A stretch of DNA of 64,000 nucleotides from Bogoriella caseilytica. GTDB taxonomy: Bacteria; Actinomycetota; Actinomycetes; Actinomycetales; Actinomycetaceae. The translations under genes and the position numbers were made by a program. Below the pieces are notes generated by a model, which searched no databases, had not been told where the DNA came from, and saw nothing but the letters and a program-made list of their open reading frames with translations. The DNA is taken from positions 1,550,001-1,614,000 of the forward strand of contig NZ_RKHK01000001.1 of NCBI RefSeq assembly GCF_003752405.1, in the 5' to 3' direction. Below are positions 1-8,459 of the stretch, piece after piece (positions within the stretch are counted from its first letter, which is position 1; the number at the start of each line of letters is the position of its first letter).

Positions 1-929
1 TGGTTGGAGGTGAGATCGGAGAGCAGCAGGCAGAGCAAGCCGGCCACCACCGTGCCCGCCGAGGCGAGCACCGGGCGGATGACCGCCCGCCACGCTCGCC
101 ACAGGGCGCGGAGGGGATCGGGCTCTTCCCGCAGCGCGTCCCGGTAGCGCGCGATGAGCAGCAGCGCATAGTCGGTGGCAGCGCCGATGACGAGGATGAA
201 CAGAATGCCCTGCGCCTGGCCGTTGAGGTCGATCCACCCTGCGCTCGCCATCGCGTAGACCGCGACCACGGAGAGCGCCAGGGCGGCTACAGAGCTGGTC
301 AGCACCAGCAGCGGGAGCACCGGGCTGCGGTAGACGATCAGCAGGATCAGGAAGACCGCGGCCACGGCCACGAGCAGCAGAATGGAGTCGATTCCGCCGA
401 AGGCTTCCGAGAGGTCGGCAGCGAAGGCCGCCGGTCCCGTGACCTCGACGGTGATGCCATCCGGAGCGCTATCCAGGATCGCTCGGATCTCCTCGACCAC
501 CTCGGATTCGCCGGTGACGGCGGCGAAGGCTTGCGCGCCGGCCACCGTGTCCGGATCCGCGCCCGCGTCCTCGGCGGGAATCAGGGGTGAGACGGTGCCG
601 ACACCCTCGAGCCCGCCCACCTCCTCCAGCAGCTCCTCGATGGCGGCGAGATCCTCCGGTGAGAGCCCACCGTCATTGGTGGCCACCACGATCGCCGGAG
701 GGTCGGTCTCGTCCTGTAGTTCGGCGCGAATCTCGAGCACCTGAGTGGACTCGGCGCTCTCGGGGAGGAAGTCCTGCTGGGACTGCGACTGCACCTCCGA
801 GAGCTGGCCGAAGAACGGGCCGCCCCACCCGGCCACGCCGATCCAGAGAAGCACGAGGAGTGCGGGAACGAGCCACCTCGCGAGGGAGGTGCGGCGGGAG
901 GTTCGATCCCGCTCGGAGACCGAGTGCAT
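1..929 (-). CDS. MMPL/RND family transporter, N-terminal part (runs off the left edge)
   Basis: An open frame starts at the ATG at 927-929 and runs uninterrupted to base 1, so about 309 N-terminal codons are visible and the C-terminus lies outside the window. The protein begins with one membrane segment (about residues 13-32, LARWLVPALLVLLWIG), followed by a large extracytoplasmic domain and then a block of closely packed membrane helices. The stretch GAATDYALLLIARYRD is the typical MMPL motif with the Asp-Tyr pair in a transmembrane helix. The family exports lipids or drugs using the proton gradient. Actinobacterial members have about 700-1000 residues, so roughly a third is present. It is transcribed divergently from the MFS gene starting at 1017. 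The substrate cannot be told. Confidence 0.88.
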   Translation of the reverse strand, partial: MHSVSERDRTSRRTSLARWLVPALLVLLWIGVAGWGGPFFGQLSEVQSQSQQDFLPESAESTQVLEIRAELQDETDPPAIVVATNDGGLSPEDLAAIEELLEEVGGLEGVGTVSPLIPAEDAGADPDTVAGAQAFAAVTGESEVVEEIRAILDSAPDGITVEVTGPAAFAADLSEAFGGIDSILLLVAVAAVFLILLIVYRSPVLPLLVLTSSVAALALSVVAVYAMASAGWIDLNGQAQGILFILVIGAATDYALLLIARYRDALREEPDPLRALWRAWRAVIRPVLASAGTVVAGLLCLLLSDLTSN

Positions 930-1016
930 AGGCACATCATGCGGCCCATAGCGGTGTGGCGCACACCTATCCCACGTGGAGGCCACCACACCCGGCTGCG
1001 GTGGCAGGATGAGCCG

Positions 1017-2222
1017 GTGAGTGCGGTGTCGATCAGACGTTTCCTCCGGGGGCGCCAACCCTTCCCCCGTTCCGTTCTGGTCCTGACGGCCATCTCCTTC
1101 ACCGTCGCGGTGGGGTTCGGCGTGATGTTGCCCGTGCTGCCGGTCTTCGCGCGGGACTTCGGCGTGGGCCCCTTCGCCGCCTCGGCCGTGGTCTCCGCCT
1201 TCGCCTTCGCCCGGCTGCTCACCGCTCCGGTGATCGGCCCGCTCCTCGCCCGCATCGGCGAGCGCCCGGTGCTGGTGGCCGGGCTGCTGATCGTGGCGGT
1301 GTCCTCCGCCGCGGCGGCTCTGGCCATGGACTACACCCAGTTCCTGATCTTCCGCAGCCTCGGCGGTATCGGCTCGGCGATGTTCACCGTGGCGGGAATG
1401 ACCCTGCTGCTCGCCACGGTGCAGGCCGAGCAACGGGGTCGCGCCGCCAGCCTCTATCAGGGCGGATTCCTGCTGGGCGGAATGGGCGGGCCCGCCATCG
1501 GCGGGGCCCTGGCCACCATCTCCCTGACGGCACCGTTCTATTTCTACGCCGTGGTGCTGGTGGCTGCCGCAGTGATCGGGGCGGTCATGTTGCGCTCCTC
1601 GGGCCAGGGGCGCAACGACGACAGCGTGGAGGTCCGGCCCTTCGGGGACGTGCTGCGCGACACCCGCTTCCAGGCCGCCGCGATGGCCGGGCTAGGGCAG
1701 GGCTGGACCTCTTTCGGCGTCCGCTCCGCACTGGTTCCGCTGATGGTCGTGGAGGTCCTGCACGGGGAACCCTCGTGGACGGCCGTGGCCTTCACTGTTT
1801 CGTCGATCGCGCAGGCCATCGCCCTCGGCCCCGCCGGGCGTTTCGTGGACACGGTCGGCCGCAAACCGGCCATGATCGCCGGCGGGCTGGTGGGTGCGGC
1901 CGCCATGGCCGGCGTCTCACTGTCGCCGAACATCTGGGTGCTCACCGCGGCCCTCTCGGTCTACGGCGTGGCGGCGGCCTTCCTCAGTGCGGCGCCGGCC
2001 GCCGCGGTCGGCGACGCTGCCGGGGCCCGCTCCGGCACCCCGGTGGCGGTGTTCTCCATGGTCACCGACCTCGGCGCGATCGTCGGGCCGCTCGTGGCCG
2101 GCTGGATCGCCGAGCACGGCTCCTATCCACTGGCCTTCGGCGTGGGCGTCGGGATCATGCTGCTCGGCGCCGTGCTTGCTCTGCGCATGCCGGGCGGACG
2201 TCCGTCCCGCTCCGCGAGTTAG
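1017..2222 (+). CDS. MFS transporter (DHA1-type exporter)
   Basis: A 401-residue major facilitator with about 12 hydrophobic segments and a duplicated loop signature: ARIGERPVLVAG after helix 2 and RFVDTVGRKPAMIAG after helix 8. This is the motif-A pattern of proton-coupled drug or metabolite exporters. I chose the GTG at 1017 because GGCAGGA sits 7 bases upstream; an in-frame ATG at 924 would overlap the divergent MMPL gene and add a non-conserved hydrophilic tail. With that neighbour it shares an intergenic region of about 87 bp that must hold both promoters. No regulator is adjacent. The substrate is unknown. Confidence 0.85.
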   Translation: MSAVSIRRFLRGRQPFPRSVLVLTAISFTVAVGFGVMLPVLPVFARDFGVGPFAASAVVSAFAFARLLTAPVIGPLLARIGERPVLVAGLLIVAVSSAAAALAMDYTQFLIFRSLGGIGSAMFTVAGMTLLLATVQAEQRGRAASLYQGGFLLGGMGGPAIGGALATISLTAPFYFYAVVLVAAAVIGAVMLRSSGQGRNDDSVEVRPFGDVLRDTRFQAAAMAGLGQGWTSFGVRSALVPLMVVEVLHGEPSWTAVAFTVSSIAQAIALGPAGRFVDTVGRKPAMIAGGLVGAAAMAGVSLSPNIWVLTAALSVYGVAAAFLSAAPAAAVGDAAGARSGTPVAVFSMVTDLGAIVGPLVAGWIAEHGSYPLAFGVGVGIMLLGAVLALRMPGGRPSRSAS

Positions 2223-2288
2223 CTGCGGACCGGGCAGAGAAACCCAGGTCTGGCCCGACCGCGCACCTGCGCCCCGAACTCCGATGGT

Positions 2289-3236
2289 TCAGGGCAGCGG
2301 GTAGCGCTCTGGCTTGGCGGCAGCCAGATCCAGCAGGAAGGCGCGCTGTCGCGGATCAGCCCAGGCGGCGTCGTCGTTGTCCTCGAGCACCCAGGTGCCC
2401 TCCTCCCACAGCATGTGGTCCAGGGCTGCCGGCCAGAGCCCCCGCTCGGCCTCGCTGAACTGCACGTGGCGGAAGTACGCCCCGGCGAAGGTGCGCCATT
2501 CCTCGGCGGTGAACAGCCGGCCGGGGGCGCCGGGGCACTCGTTGTGGAAGAGCGTCAAGGCGAGGGCCAGGTCGAAGATCCGTGGCTCGAGGCCGCCATT
2601 GTCCGGATCGACCAGCACCGGGCCGGCGTCGGTGAAGATCAGGTTGTTCGCCTTGTAGTCACTGCTCACTGCGGTGCGCGCCAGGGCCTCTTCGCCGGCG
2701 CGCACGGCCGGGAAGGACTCCTCCCACCACCGGCGTCCGAGTTCGCGGACGTTCGCGACGTCGCCCTCGTGCGCAGTGAGGATCCCATCGAGCGTCTCCA
2801 GGTCGGTCGCGACATCGTCCCACCCTGTCTCAGGCCACCCGTACTCGCGCAGCCCGGCGGTGGGGACGGCGGCAGCGTGCATCCGCCCGAGGAAGTCCCC
2901 GGCGAGCCGGATCTGCTCACTCGTGCCCTGGTAGTCGGCGCCACCCACCCAGGGATAGACCACCCAGTGCTCGCCGTCGACCTCGCGAGGGTTGGGTGCC
3001 TGCATTGGAACGGGGGTCACCACCGGGACGTCGGCGCCGGCCAGTGCCTCGGTCCATGCCACGAGCGCCGTGGTGCGCTCGGCGTCGCCCGGGGTGCGCT
3101 TGAGCACGACCGCCGCGCCGTCCCCGCTGATGGCGCGGTAGACGCGGGCGTGCGGGGTCAGAGACGAGTCGTCGATGTGGCGCAGCCGGAATGCGGCAGC
3201 CAGGTCAGCGGTGGTGGGCGTTTCGCGATCGGTCAC
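2289..3236 (-). CDS. Phosphotransferase family protein (APH/choline kinase fold)
   Basis: A 315-residue aminoglycoside-phosphotransferase-fold protein. The catalytic loop appears as SSDYKANNLIF, with Asp as the base and Asn for metal, and the metal-binding DPDNGG follows 13 residues later in place of the usual DxD. An N-terminal lobe with VVLKRTPGDAE carries the likely ATP-binding lysine. The GTG at 3236 is preferred over the upstream start at 3278, which would overlap the divergent Nudix region. Family members phosphorylate aminoglycosides, homoserine, choline or sugars. Nothing in the neighbourhood fixes the substrate, so no gene name is given. Confidence 0.82.
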   Translation of the reverse strand: MTDRETPTTADLAAAFRLRHIDDSSLTPHARVYRAISGDGAAVVLKRTPGDAERTTALVAWTEALAGADVPVVTPVPMQAPNPREVDGEHWVVYPWVGGADYQGTSEQIRLAGDFLGRMHAAAVPTAGLREYGWPETGWDDVATDLETLDGILTAHEGDVANVRELGRRWWEESFPAVRAGEEALARTAVSSDYKANNLIFTDAGPVLVDPDNGGLEPRIFDLALALTLFHNECPGAPGRLFTAEEWRTFAGAYFRHVQFSEAERGLWPAALDHMLWEEGTWVLEDNDDAAWADPRQRAFLLDLAAAKPERYPLP

Positions 3237-3304
3237 TGGCCAGAGGCTAGCGGCGCGCCGTGGCGAGCTGCCAGCCAATAACGCTGCCCCGTACGATCGA
3301 GCGA

Positions 3305-3901
3305 GTGAGTTCCTCTCAGTCTCGGCCCGCTCCGCGCTTGCGCTACGCGGCCTACATGACCGGCCTGCGGCACTTCCGCATGGGCGCCGGTGTGGTCATC
3401 CGCGGTGAGGGTGAACGTGTGTTGCTCGTGGAGCCGACCTACAAGGAGAACTGGGAGATCCCCGGTGGCGTGGTCGAGGCCGATGAGGCGCCCTGGGCCA
3501 CTGCCGAGCGCGAAGTCCGCGAGGAACTCGGCCTGGAGTTCCGCGTCCAGCAGCCCTTGCTCATTGATCACCTGACCACCGATGTGCAGCTCGACGAGGG
3601 CATGGCCTCCCTGCTGGCCAGTGGTCGCCTCACCGAGGACGAGGCCGCTGTGCTGCGCGCCGAACGTGCCCTGAGCGCCGTGATGTGGCTTTTCGATGGC
3701 GGGACCCTGAGCGACAGTGAGGTCGACGCCCTGCGTCTGCCCGCCGCGGAACTGCGCTCGGTGCGGTTGTGCACGATGGATGAGGTCCGCGATCGCGTCA
3801 ACGCCGGCATGTGGCGCCGGCTCACGCTCGCGCTGGAGGCGGCGCGTGGCGGCACCGGCCCGGTGCTCTGCGCGGACGGCGTCCCCCGCGCGCGAAGCTG
3901 A
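3305..3901 (+). CDS. Nudix hydrolase
   Basis: A 198-residue Nudix protein. The complete 23-residue Nudix box spans residues 55-77, with G55, E61, R69-E70, E73-E74 and G76, which are the residues that bind the magnesium ions and catalyse hydrolysis of a nucleoside diphosphate linked to another group. I start it at the GTG at 3305 (VSSSQSRPAP) because the longer frame from 3260 would run into the divergent phosphotransferase promoter. The C-terminal ~100 residues have no recognised domain. A substrate cannot be assigned from sequence alone. Confidence 0.88.
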   Translation: MSSSQSRPAPRLRYAAYMTGLRHFRMGAGVVIRGEGERVLLVEPTYKENWEIPGGVVEADEAPWATAEREVREELGLEFRVQQPLLIDHLTTDVQLDEGMASLLASGRLTEDEAAVLRAERALSAVMWLFDGGTLSDSEVDALRLPAAELRSVRLCTMDEVRDRVNAGMWRRLTLALEAARGGTGPVLCADGVPRARS

Positions 3902-4029
3902 AGCTCTACCGGCGGCTGCCCCCTCTCCACGCGCCGTCCCTCTCGCCGCCCCGCATGCGGCCCCCGCGCCGCCCCGCATGCGGTGCCCCGCGCCGCCCCC
4001 TCACGCGGTGCCCCCGTGCCGCCTCTCGT

Positions 4030-4101
4030 GCGTTTGTGGTCACTTGGAGCCGCTTTGAGGGCCAGATTCGGTGTTGAACAGGCGCAAACTGACCACAATC
4101 G
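4030..4101 (+). repeat. Dispersed 72-bp element, intergenic copy
   Basis: This stretch between the Nudix and MFS genes starts with GCGTTTGTGGTCACTT and ends with CCACAATCG. Both ends match a 73-bp stretch at 33483-33555 in the same orientation, and weaker similarity continues between them. The ends form a 9-bp inverted repeat, TTGTGGTCA at 4034-4042 with TGACCACAA at 4090-4098. It looks like a short mobile or repetitive intergenic element; no function can be read from it. Confidence 0.55.
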
Positions 4102-4104
4102 GCG

Positions 4105-4165
4105 CCCACCCGGCCCACCCGGCCGAGCCCCACCCGGCCCACCCGGCCGAGCCCCACCCGGCCCG
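4105..4165. repeat. CCCACCCGG-rich 24-bp tandem repeat
   Basis: About 2.3 copies of a 24-bp unit built from CCCACCCGG and ending in CCGAG, lying just beyond the stop codon of the leftward MFS gene. It is low-complexity sequence. It could act as a C-rich (rut-like) site for Rho on the plus strand, but that is a guess. Confidence 0.6.
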
Positions 4166-4168
4166 GCC

Positions 4169-5437
4169 TTACAGGCTCGCCGGAGCCAGGGGTGCCGACA
4201 CGGGGGTGAGGTGGCCCGTCTGGTCGATGACGCGGACGTACTCAAGAGCGGGCACCGCGCGGGCCGGAGCGGGAGACTCGATGACGATCGTGGGCACGCG
4301 GCGCGCGGACCGGCCAGCCGCCACTGCCACGGCGAGGCCGGCCAGAACCACCACAGCCCCGATCACCGGCAGTGCCGTGTAGTCCAGCCCGAAGCCCAGA
4401 GCGGCACCACCCAGGACCGAGGCCGCCGTGGTCGCCAGCGAGAAGGCCGAGTGGTTGACCGCTGCGGCCATGGTCGGCGCGGTCCCACCGGCGCGGATGA
4501 CCAGCAGCTGTACGCAGGTGTTCACCGAGAAGGCCGCGATCCCGAGCAGCACGAGCGCTCCCATCGCCAGCCAGGGCGAGCCCATGGCGGCACGGAAGAC
4601 CAGCAGCGTCACTGTGAGGAGGACGAGCGCGGTGTAGAGCGCCGGGCGCAGGGCACGATCGGCCAGCGGACCGATCACGAGCGCGCCGAGCATGGTGCCG
4701 ATGCCGTACAGGGCGAGCACGATGGGCACGCTGTTGGAGGGCACTCCGGCGCCCTCGGAGAGGATGGGAGCGATGAAGCAGTAGACCATCATCAGACCGG
4801 CCATCACGACCACCGTGGTCGACAGCGCCAGCACCACCGGGGCCTTGCCCAGCGAGCGGGTCTCCCGGCGCAGGTTCACCGGCTCGCGGGTGGTGACCGA
4901 CGGCGTGAAGACGGCGACGGCGATCAGCGCCAGCACCGCGAGCACCGTGACCACGGCGAAGGCCGTACGCCAGCCGAAGACCTGGCCGAGGAAGGTCGCC
5001 GCGGGCAGTCCGATGATGTTGGCCGTGGTGGTGCCGATCAGCACCCGGGCCACGGCGGTCGCCTGCTGGCCGGGGCGGGCGATTCGGGTGGCGAGGATGG
5101 TGGCTGCACCGAGGAAGAGCCCGTGCGGCAGGCCGGTGAGGAATCGCGCCACCAGCACGGTGATGAGGTCCGGCGCCATCAGGACGGCGAGGTTGCCGGC
5201 CAGGAACAGTGCGAGGGCCCCCACCAATACCAGCTTGCGGGAGAGGCGGATGGTCAGTGCGGTCAGCGCAGGCGCCCCGAGAACCACCCCGAGGGCGTAG
5301 GCGGCGATGATGTGCCCGCCCTGTCCCACCGGGACACCGAAGTCGCGAGTCATCTCAGGCAGAAGCCCCATCACTGCGGTCTCGGAGGTGCCGATCACGA
5401 AGGCGCCCAGGGCGAGGGCGATGAGGGGGAGTGCCAT
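4169..5437 (-). CDS. MFS transporter, AraJ/YdhP/chloramphenicol-exporter subfamily
   Basis: A 422-residue 12-helix transporter opening with MALPLIALALGAFVIGTSET and an early PEMTRDFGV segment, the typical start of the AraJ/YdhP/Cmr group of proton-driven exporters. The start is the ATG at 5437 with AAAGG seven bases upstream; an earlier in-frame start would add a 46-residue hydrophilic extension covering the operator palindrome. The hydrophilic last 50 residues (RSARRVPTIVIESPAPARA) lie beyond the final helix. A 34-bp palindrome at 5467-5500 and a related half at 5568-5583 lie upstream, so expression is probably under a dedicated repressor not encoded nearby. The substrate is unknown. Confidence 0.86.
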   Translation of the reverse strand: MALPLIALALGAFVIGTSETAVMGLLPEMTRDFGVPVGQGGHIIAAYALGVVLGAPALTALTIRLSRKLVLVGALALFLAGNLAVLMAPDLITVLVARFLTGLPHGLFLGAATILATRIARPGQQATAVARVLIGTTTANIIGLPAATFLGQVFGWRTAFAVVTVLAVLALIAVAVFTPSVTTREPVNLRRETRSLGKAPVVLALSTTVVVMAGLMMVYCFIAPILSEGAGVPSNSVPIVLALYGIGTMLGALVIGPLADRALRPALYTALVLLTVTLLVFRAAMGSPWLAMGALVLLGIAAFSVNTCVQLLVIRAGGTAPTMAAAVNHSAFSLATTAASVLGGAALGFGLDYTALPVIGAVVVLAGLAVAVAAGRSARRVPTIVIESPAPARAVPALEYVRVIDQTGHLTPVSAPLAPASL

Positions 5438-5466
5438 GGGATGGCCTTTCACAAACAGGGCTAGCT

Positions 5467-5500
5467 CGCCGGGTAGTTGGCACGTGCTAACTACCCGGCG
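5467..5500. promoter_or_regulatory. 34-bp palindromic operator upstream of the MFS gene
   Basis: CGCCGGGTAGTT at 5467-5478 is exactly mirrored by AACTACCCGGCG at 5489-5500. The centre, TTGGCACGTGCTAA, is itself a near-perfect palindrome around CACGTG. The site lies 30-63 bases upstream of the MFS start codon. The length and symmetry fit a repressor binding site (TetR, MarR or PadR type) better than a terminator, since there is no T-tract and no gene ends here. Confidence 0.6.
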
Positions 5501-5567
5501 CGTTTGCGCAGGGGAAGAACTCTGAGTGGGTCGTGCAGGTGGCCGAGAGGCCGGAGAGAGTGCCGTG

Positions 5568-5583
5568 CTTCGCACGTGCTAAG
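5568..5583. promoter_or_regulatory. Second CACGTG-centred site, related to the 5467 palindrome
   Basis: CTTCGCACGTGCTAAG shares TTNGCACGTGCTAA with the centre of the palindrome at 5467-5500, differing at one base over 14, and lies 92 bp away. It falls between the leftward MFS gene and the rightward LacI gene. Two copies of one uncommon motif in one intergenic region support binding by a single regulator, possibly with looping. Confidence 0.5.
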
Positions 5584-5725
5584 AAGACTTTCGCTCCTGA
5601 AGCACACCCCGCGCAAGTGACCAAATCGTGACCTATGACACCTCGGTCAAAGCCTGGGTCAAAACCGATAAAGTGGCGGAATGGTGGGAAGAAAGCAGGA
5701 TCCGTCCTCGTCCGGAGAAGGGGGA

Positions 5726-6748
5726 GTGAAGGACCTGCGCAGCGGTACCTCCCGGCGCCTCACCATGGCCGATGTGGCCGCTCACGCGGGGGTGTCACGG
5801 CAGACGGTCTCGCTCGTGCTGGCCGAGAAGCCGGGCCCGAGTTCGGACACCCGCCGGGCCGTGCTCGAGGCCGTCGACGCGCTCGATTTCCGCCCCGACG
5901 TCGCCGCGCAGTTGCTGCGCAGCGCCCGAAGCCGTCAGCTCGGCGTCCTGTTCAGCATGGAGCACTCGCACGACCCGCTCGTGGTCGAAGCCCTCTACGA
6001 CGTCGCCGCGCATCACGAGTACTCCCTGGTGCTCTCCGCCGCAGCGCCGGTGCGCGGGGTTAGATCCGCCGTCGATGAGCTGCTGGGTCTGCACTGCGAG
6101 GGCGTCATCATCCTGGGCCTGGACGTCGACGAGCCCGAGCACCTGGCAGAGGTGGCCCGGATGGTGCCCGTAGTCGAGGTTGCCCAACGCAGCGGCGTGA
6201 CGGGCGTCGAGACGGTGCGCACGGACGACGCCGCGGGCACCCGGCTCGCGGTGGACCACCTGGTGGGCCTGGGGCACCGCGACATCCTCCACCTTGAGGG
6301 CGGAGCCAAGCCGGGCGCGCCGGAGCGGCGCGAAGGCTATCTCTACGCCATGGCCGACCACGATCTCGTGGAGCACGTGGAGATCCTCGCCGGCGATTTC
6401 ACCGAGGAATCCGGGGTGGTGGCAGCCAGCGCGCTCCTGGAGCGGCCCCGCCTGCCCACCGCGGTGATCGCCGCCAACGACCTCGCCGCCCGCGGCGTGG
6501 TGGAGACCTTCCTCCGCGCGGGCACGGGAGTGCCGGAGCAGGTCTCGGTGGTCGGCTACGACGACAGCCGGGTGGCCGCGCTCCACCATCTGAGCCTGAC
6601 CACCGTGCATCAGGATCCGGTGGCTATGGCGGAGCTCGCACTGGAGGCCTGCGCCGAACGCCTCGAAGGCCGCCGCGACCGGGCCCACGACGTCGTGCTG
6701 CCGCCCTCCCTGACCGTCAGGTCGACGACGGCACACCCGCGGCGCTAG
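5726..6748 (+). CDS. LacI-family transcriptional regulator
   Basis: A 340-residue LacI-type repressor. The N-terminal helix-turn-helix reads [19 protein letters not shown], followed by a hinge and a periplasmic-binding-protein-like effector domain with [20 protein letters not shown] and the later ANDLAARGV and [18 protein letters not shown] motifs. GTG at 5726 is favoured because GGAGAAGG lies just upstream; an ATG at 5681 has no ribosome site at a sensible distance. No sugar gene lies beside it: upstream is a divergent MFS exporter and downstream is convergent methylglyoxal synthase, whose 3' end overlaps it by 32 bp. The effector and target genes are unknown. Confidence 0.87.
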   Translation: MKDLRSGTSRRLTMADVAAHAGVSRQTVSLVLAEKPGPSSDTRRAVLEAVDALDFRPDVAAQLLRSARSRQLGVLFSMEHSHDPLVVEALYDVAAHHEYSLVLSAAAPVRGVRSAVDELLGLHCEGVIILGLDVDEPEHLAEVARMVPVVEVAQRSGVTGVETVRTDDAAGTRLAVDHLVGLGHRDILHLEGGAKPGAPERREGYLYAMADHDLVEHVEILAGDFTEESGVVAASALLERPRLPTAVIAANDLAARGVVETFLRAGTGVPEQVSVVGYDDSRVAALHHLSLTTVHQDPVAMAELALEACAERLEGRRDRAHDVVLPPSLTVRSTTAHPRR

Positions 6749-7232
6749 CGCCGCCCGAACCCGGGATCCCCTCACCGCCGGTGGGCGTTCCGGCCTCCGG
6801 GTCCCAGGCGCGGGGCGAGAGATCGGGTCGGGGTGCGTAGGTGGAGTCGAGCAGCGGCGAGGAGATGAGGTAGTCCGCGGTGGCCACATTGCAGGCCATG
6901 GGAACGTTCCACACCGCGCCGATGCGCAATAGCGCCTTGACGTCGGGGTCGTGCGGCTGGGCCTCGAGAGGGTCCCAGAAGAAGATGAGCAGGTCGATGG
7001 CGCCCTCGGCGATGCGTGCGCCGATCTGCTGGTCACCGCCCACCGGGCCGGAGAGGAACCGCCGCACCGGGAGCCCGAGCTCGAACTCCAGCATGGTGCC
7101 CGTGGTGCCCGTGGCGTAGAGCTGGTGATGGGAGAGCGTGCCACGGTTGTATTCGGCCCAGCGCAGCAGCTCGACCTTCATGTTGTCGTGCGCCACCAGG
7201 GCGATGTGGCGCGGCGTGGGTGTCGTGGTCAC
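6717..7232 (-). CDS. mgsA: Methylglyoxal synthase
   Basis: Converts dihydroxyacetone phosphate to methylglyoxal and phosphate, a bypass of lower glycolysis under phosphate limitation. The protein (171 residues) contains [10 protein letters not shown] near the N-terminus, ATGTTG for phosphate binding, and [16 protein letters not shown] with the catalytic Asp, followed by [20 protein letters not shown], all diagnostic of MgsA. The GTG at 7232 has GGAGG five bases upstream. A 30-40 residue C-terminal tail (after [14 protein letters not shown]) exceeds the ~150-residue enterobacterial enzyme. Its 3' end overlaps the convergent LacI gene by 32 bp. Confidence 0.93.
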   Translation of the reverse strand: MTTTPTPRHIALVAHDNMKVELLRWAEYNRGTLSHHQLYATGTTGTMLEFELGLPVRRFLSGPVGGDQQIGARIAEGAIDLLIFFWDPLEAQPHDPDVKALLRIGAVWNVPMACNVATADYLISSPLLDSTYAPRPDLSPRAWDPEAGTPTGGEGIPGSGGASAAGVPSST

Positions 7233-7411
7233 GAGTCCCTCCAATTCTGTGGCCGGCGCGTGTTCGCGCCCGCCTCCTGATCATCCCCTAGAGCCTCCCA
7301 GACGTGAGCGGGAGAAGAGTCAGCTCACCTTCGATACGCTCGATCCCAGGGCACAAGCGACGGTTCGGTGGACGAGGGGTAGCCAGCCACGACCACGAGA
7401 GCAGGAGAGCG

Positions 7412-8374
7412 ATGCCGACCGATCAGGATGTGCTCGCGGTGGTCAATGCCGACGCCGGTTCGGCGGCGCAGCCGCAGGTGGAGGCTGCCGTGGCGGCGAT
7501 GCGGGCCGCCGGCCCGCCCTCGGCCCAGGTGGAGCTGGTGGCCACGACGAGCCTGGAGCATCTGGCCGAGACCCTGCGCGGCCTGGCCGGCCGGCGCCTG
7601 GTGATCATCGGCGGCGACGGATCGATCCGCGCAGGTGTGCAAAGCCTGCACGACGTTGGTGCGCTCCGTGCGGCCGGGCCGATCGGCATCGTGCCACTGG
7701 GCACGGCGAATGACCTGGCACGCACGCTCGGGCTGCCCCAGGATCCGGCCGACGCGGCACACCTCGCGATGTCTGGCACGCCGCATGGCATGGCGGTCCT
7801 GGTCGCCGAGGACGGCGTAGTGGCCGTGAACTCGGTGCACGTGGGTGTCGGGGCCGTGGCAGCGAGGAAGGCTGATCGGATCAAGCCGGTGCTGCAGCGG
7901 GTGCGCCTCGGCGTGCTGGCGTATCCCGTCGGCGCACTCGCCGCCGGCCTCACCCACCGCAGCTGGCGATTGCGGGTGCGCGTGGACGGCGTGGACCAGC
8001 AGCGCCCCGGGGAGCGGCTGCTCATGGTCGCCATCGGCCTCGGTGGCACGGTGGGGGGCGGAGTGCCCCTGGTGCCGGGAGCGGATCCGCGTGATGCGAT
8101 GGCCGATATCGTCGTCTCCGGCGCGGTGGCCCCGCTGGCACGGCTGGTCTACGCCGCACAGCTGACCAGAGGTGCGCACGTGCGCCGGCCGGATGTGCGC
8201 ACTGCGCGGGGCCTGATGATCGAGGTTGAGGCCGCGCCGGGCACGTCCTTTCCCACCAATCTCGATGGCGAGGTGCGCGGACCGTACACCGCGCGGTGCT
8301 GGGAGTTCCGGCCCGAGGCGTGGAGCGCGATCGCGCCACAAGAGGCCGAGGACGTCGCCGGCGCTGCTGCCTAG
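7412..8374 (+). CDS. Diacylglycerol kinase family (lipid kinase) protein
   Basis: A 320-residue lipid kinase with the DAGK catalytic domain. VIIGGDGSIRAGV carries the GGDG nucleotide-binding motif and GIVPLGTANDLARTLGLP the GTxNDxAR motif; near the C-terminus NLDGEVRG matches the family's L-D-G-E element. The start at 7412 is set by GCAGGAGAG two bases upstream, not by a longer frame from 7304 that overlaps the divergent mgsA promoter. Bacterial relatives phosphorylate diacylglycerol (DgkB) or other lipids (YegS); which applies here cannot be decided. A strong hairpin follows the gene. Confidence 0.88.
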   Translation: MPTDQDVLAVVNADAGSAAQPQVEAAVAAMRAAGPPSAQVELVATTSLEHLAETLRGLAGRRLVIIGGDGSIRAGVQSLHDVGALRAAGPIGIVPLGTANDLARTLGLPQDPADAAHLAMSGTPHGMAVLVAEDGVVAVNSVHVGVGAVAARKADRIKPVLQRVRLGVLAYPVGALAAGLTHRSWRLRVRVDGVDQQRPGERLLMVAIGLGGTVGGGVPLVPGADPRDAMADIVVSGAVAPLARLVYAAQLTRGAHVRRPDVRTARGLMIEVEAAPGTSFPTNLDGEVRGPYTARCWEFRPEAWSAIAPQEAEDVAGAAA

Positions 8375-8408
8375 CCGGGATCGTCCCAATCTGCGTCGTC
8401 CCGAAACG

Positions 8409-8447
8409 AGAACTGCCCGCTCGCCGAAACGGCGGACGGGCAGTTCT
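8409..8447. terminator. Bidirectional terminator between lipid kinase and DEAD-box helicase
   Basis: AGAACTGCCCG at 8409-8419 pairs exactly with CGGGCAGTTCT at 8437-8447, and the loop carries a second small stem (CGCCG-AAA-CGGCG). The hairpin lies between two convergent genes, 35 bases after one stop codon and 13 before the other, as expected for a shared terminator. Confidence 0.8.
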
Positions 8448-8459
8448 TGAGCGAGTGAG

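Noticed and set aside
2223-2288. A hairpin between the MFS and phosphotransferase genes (GGGCAGA/TCTGGCCC)
   Set aside because: The stem needs a bulge and is short; it was not strong enough to call a terminator.
4105-4165. CCCACCCGG repeats considered as a CRISPR array
   Set aside because: Units are contiguous without unique spacers, and there are no cas genes in the window.
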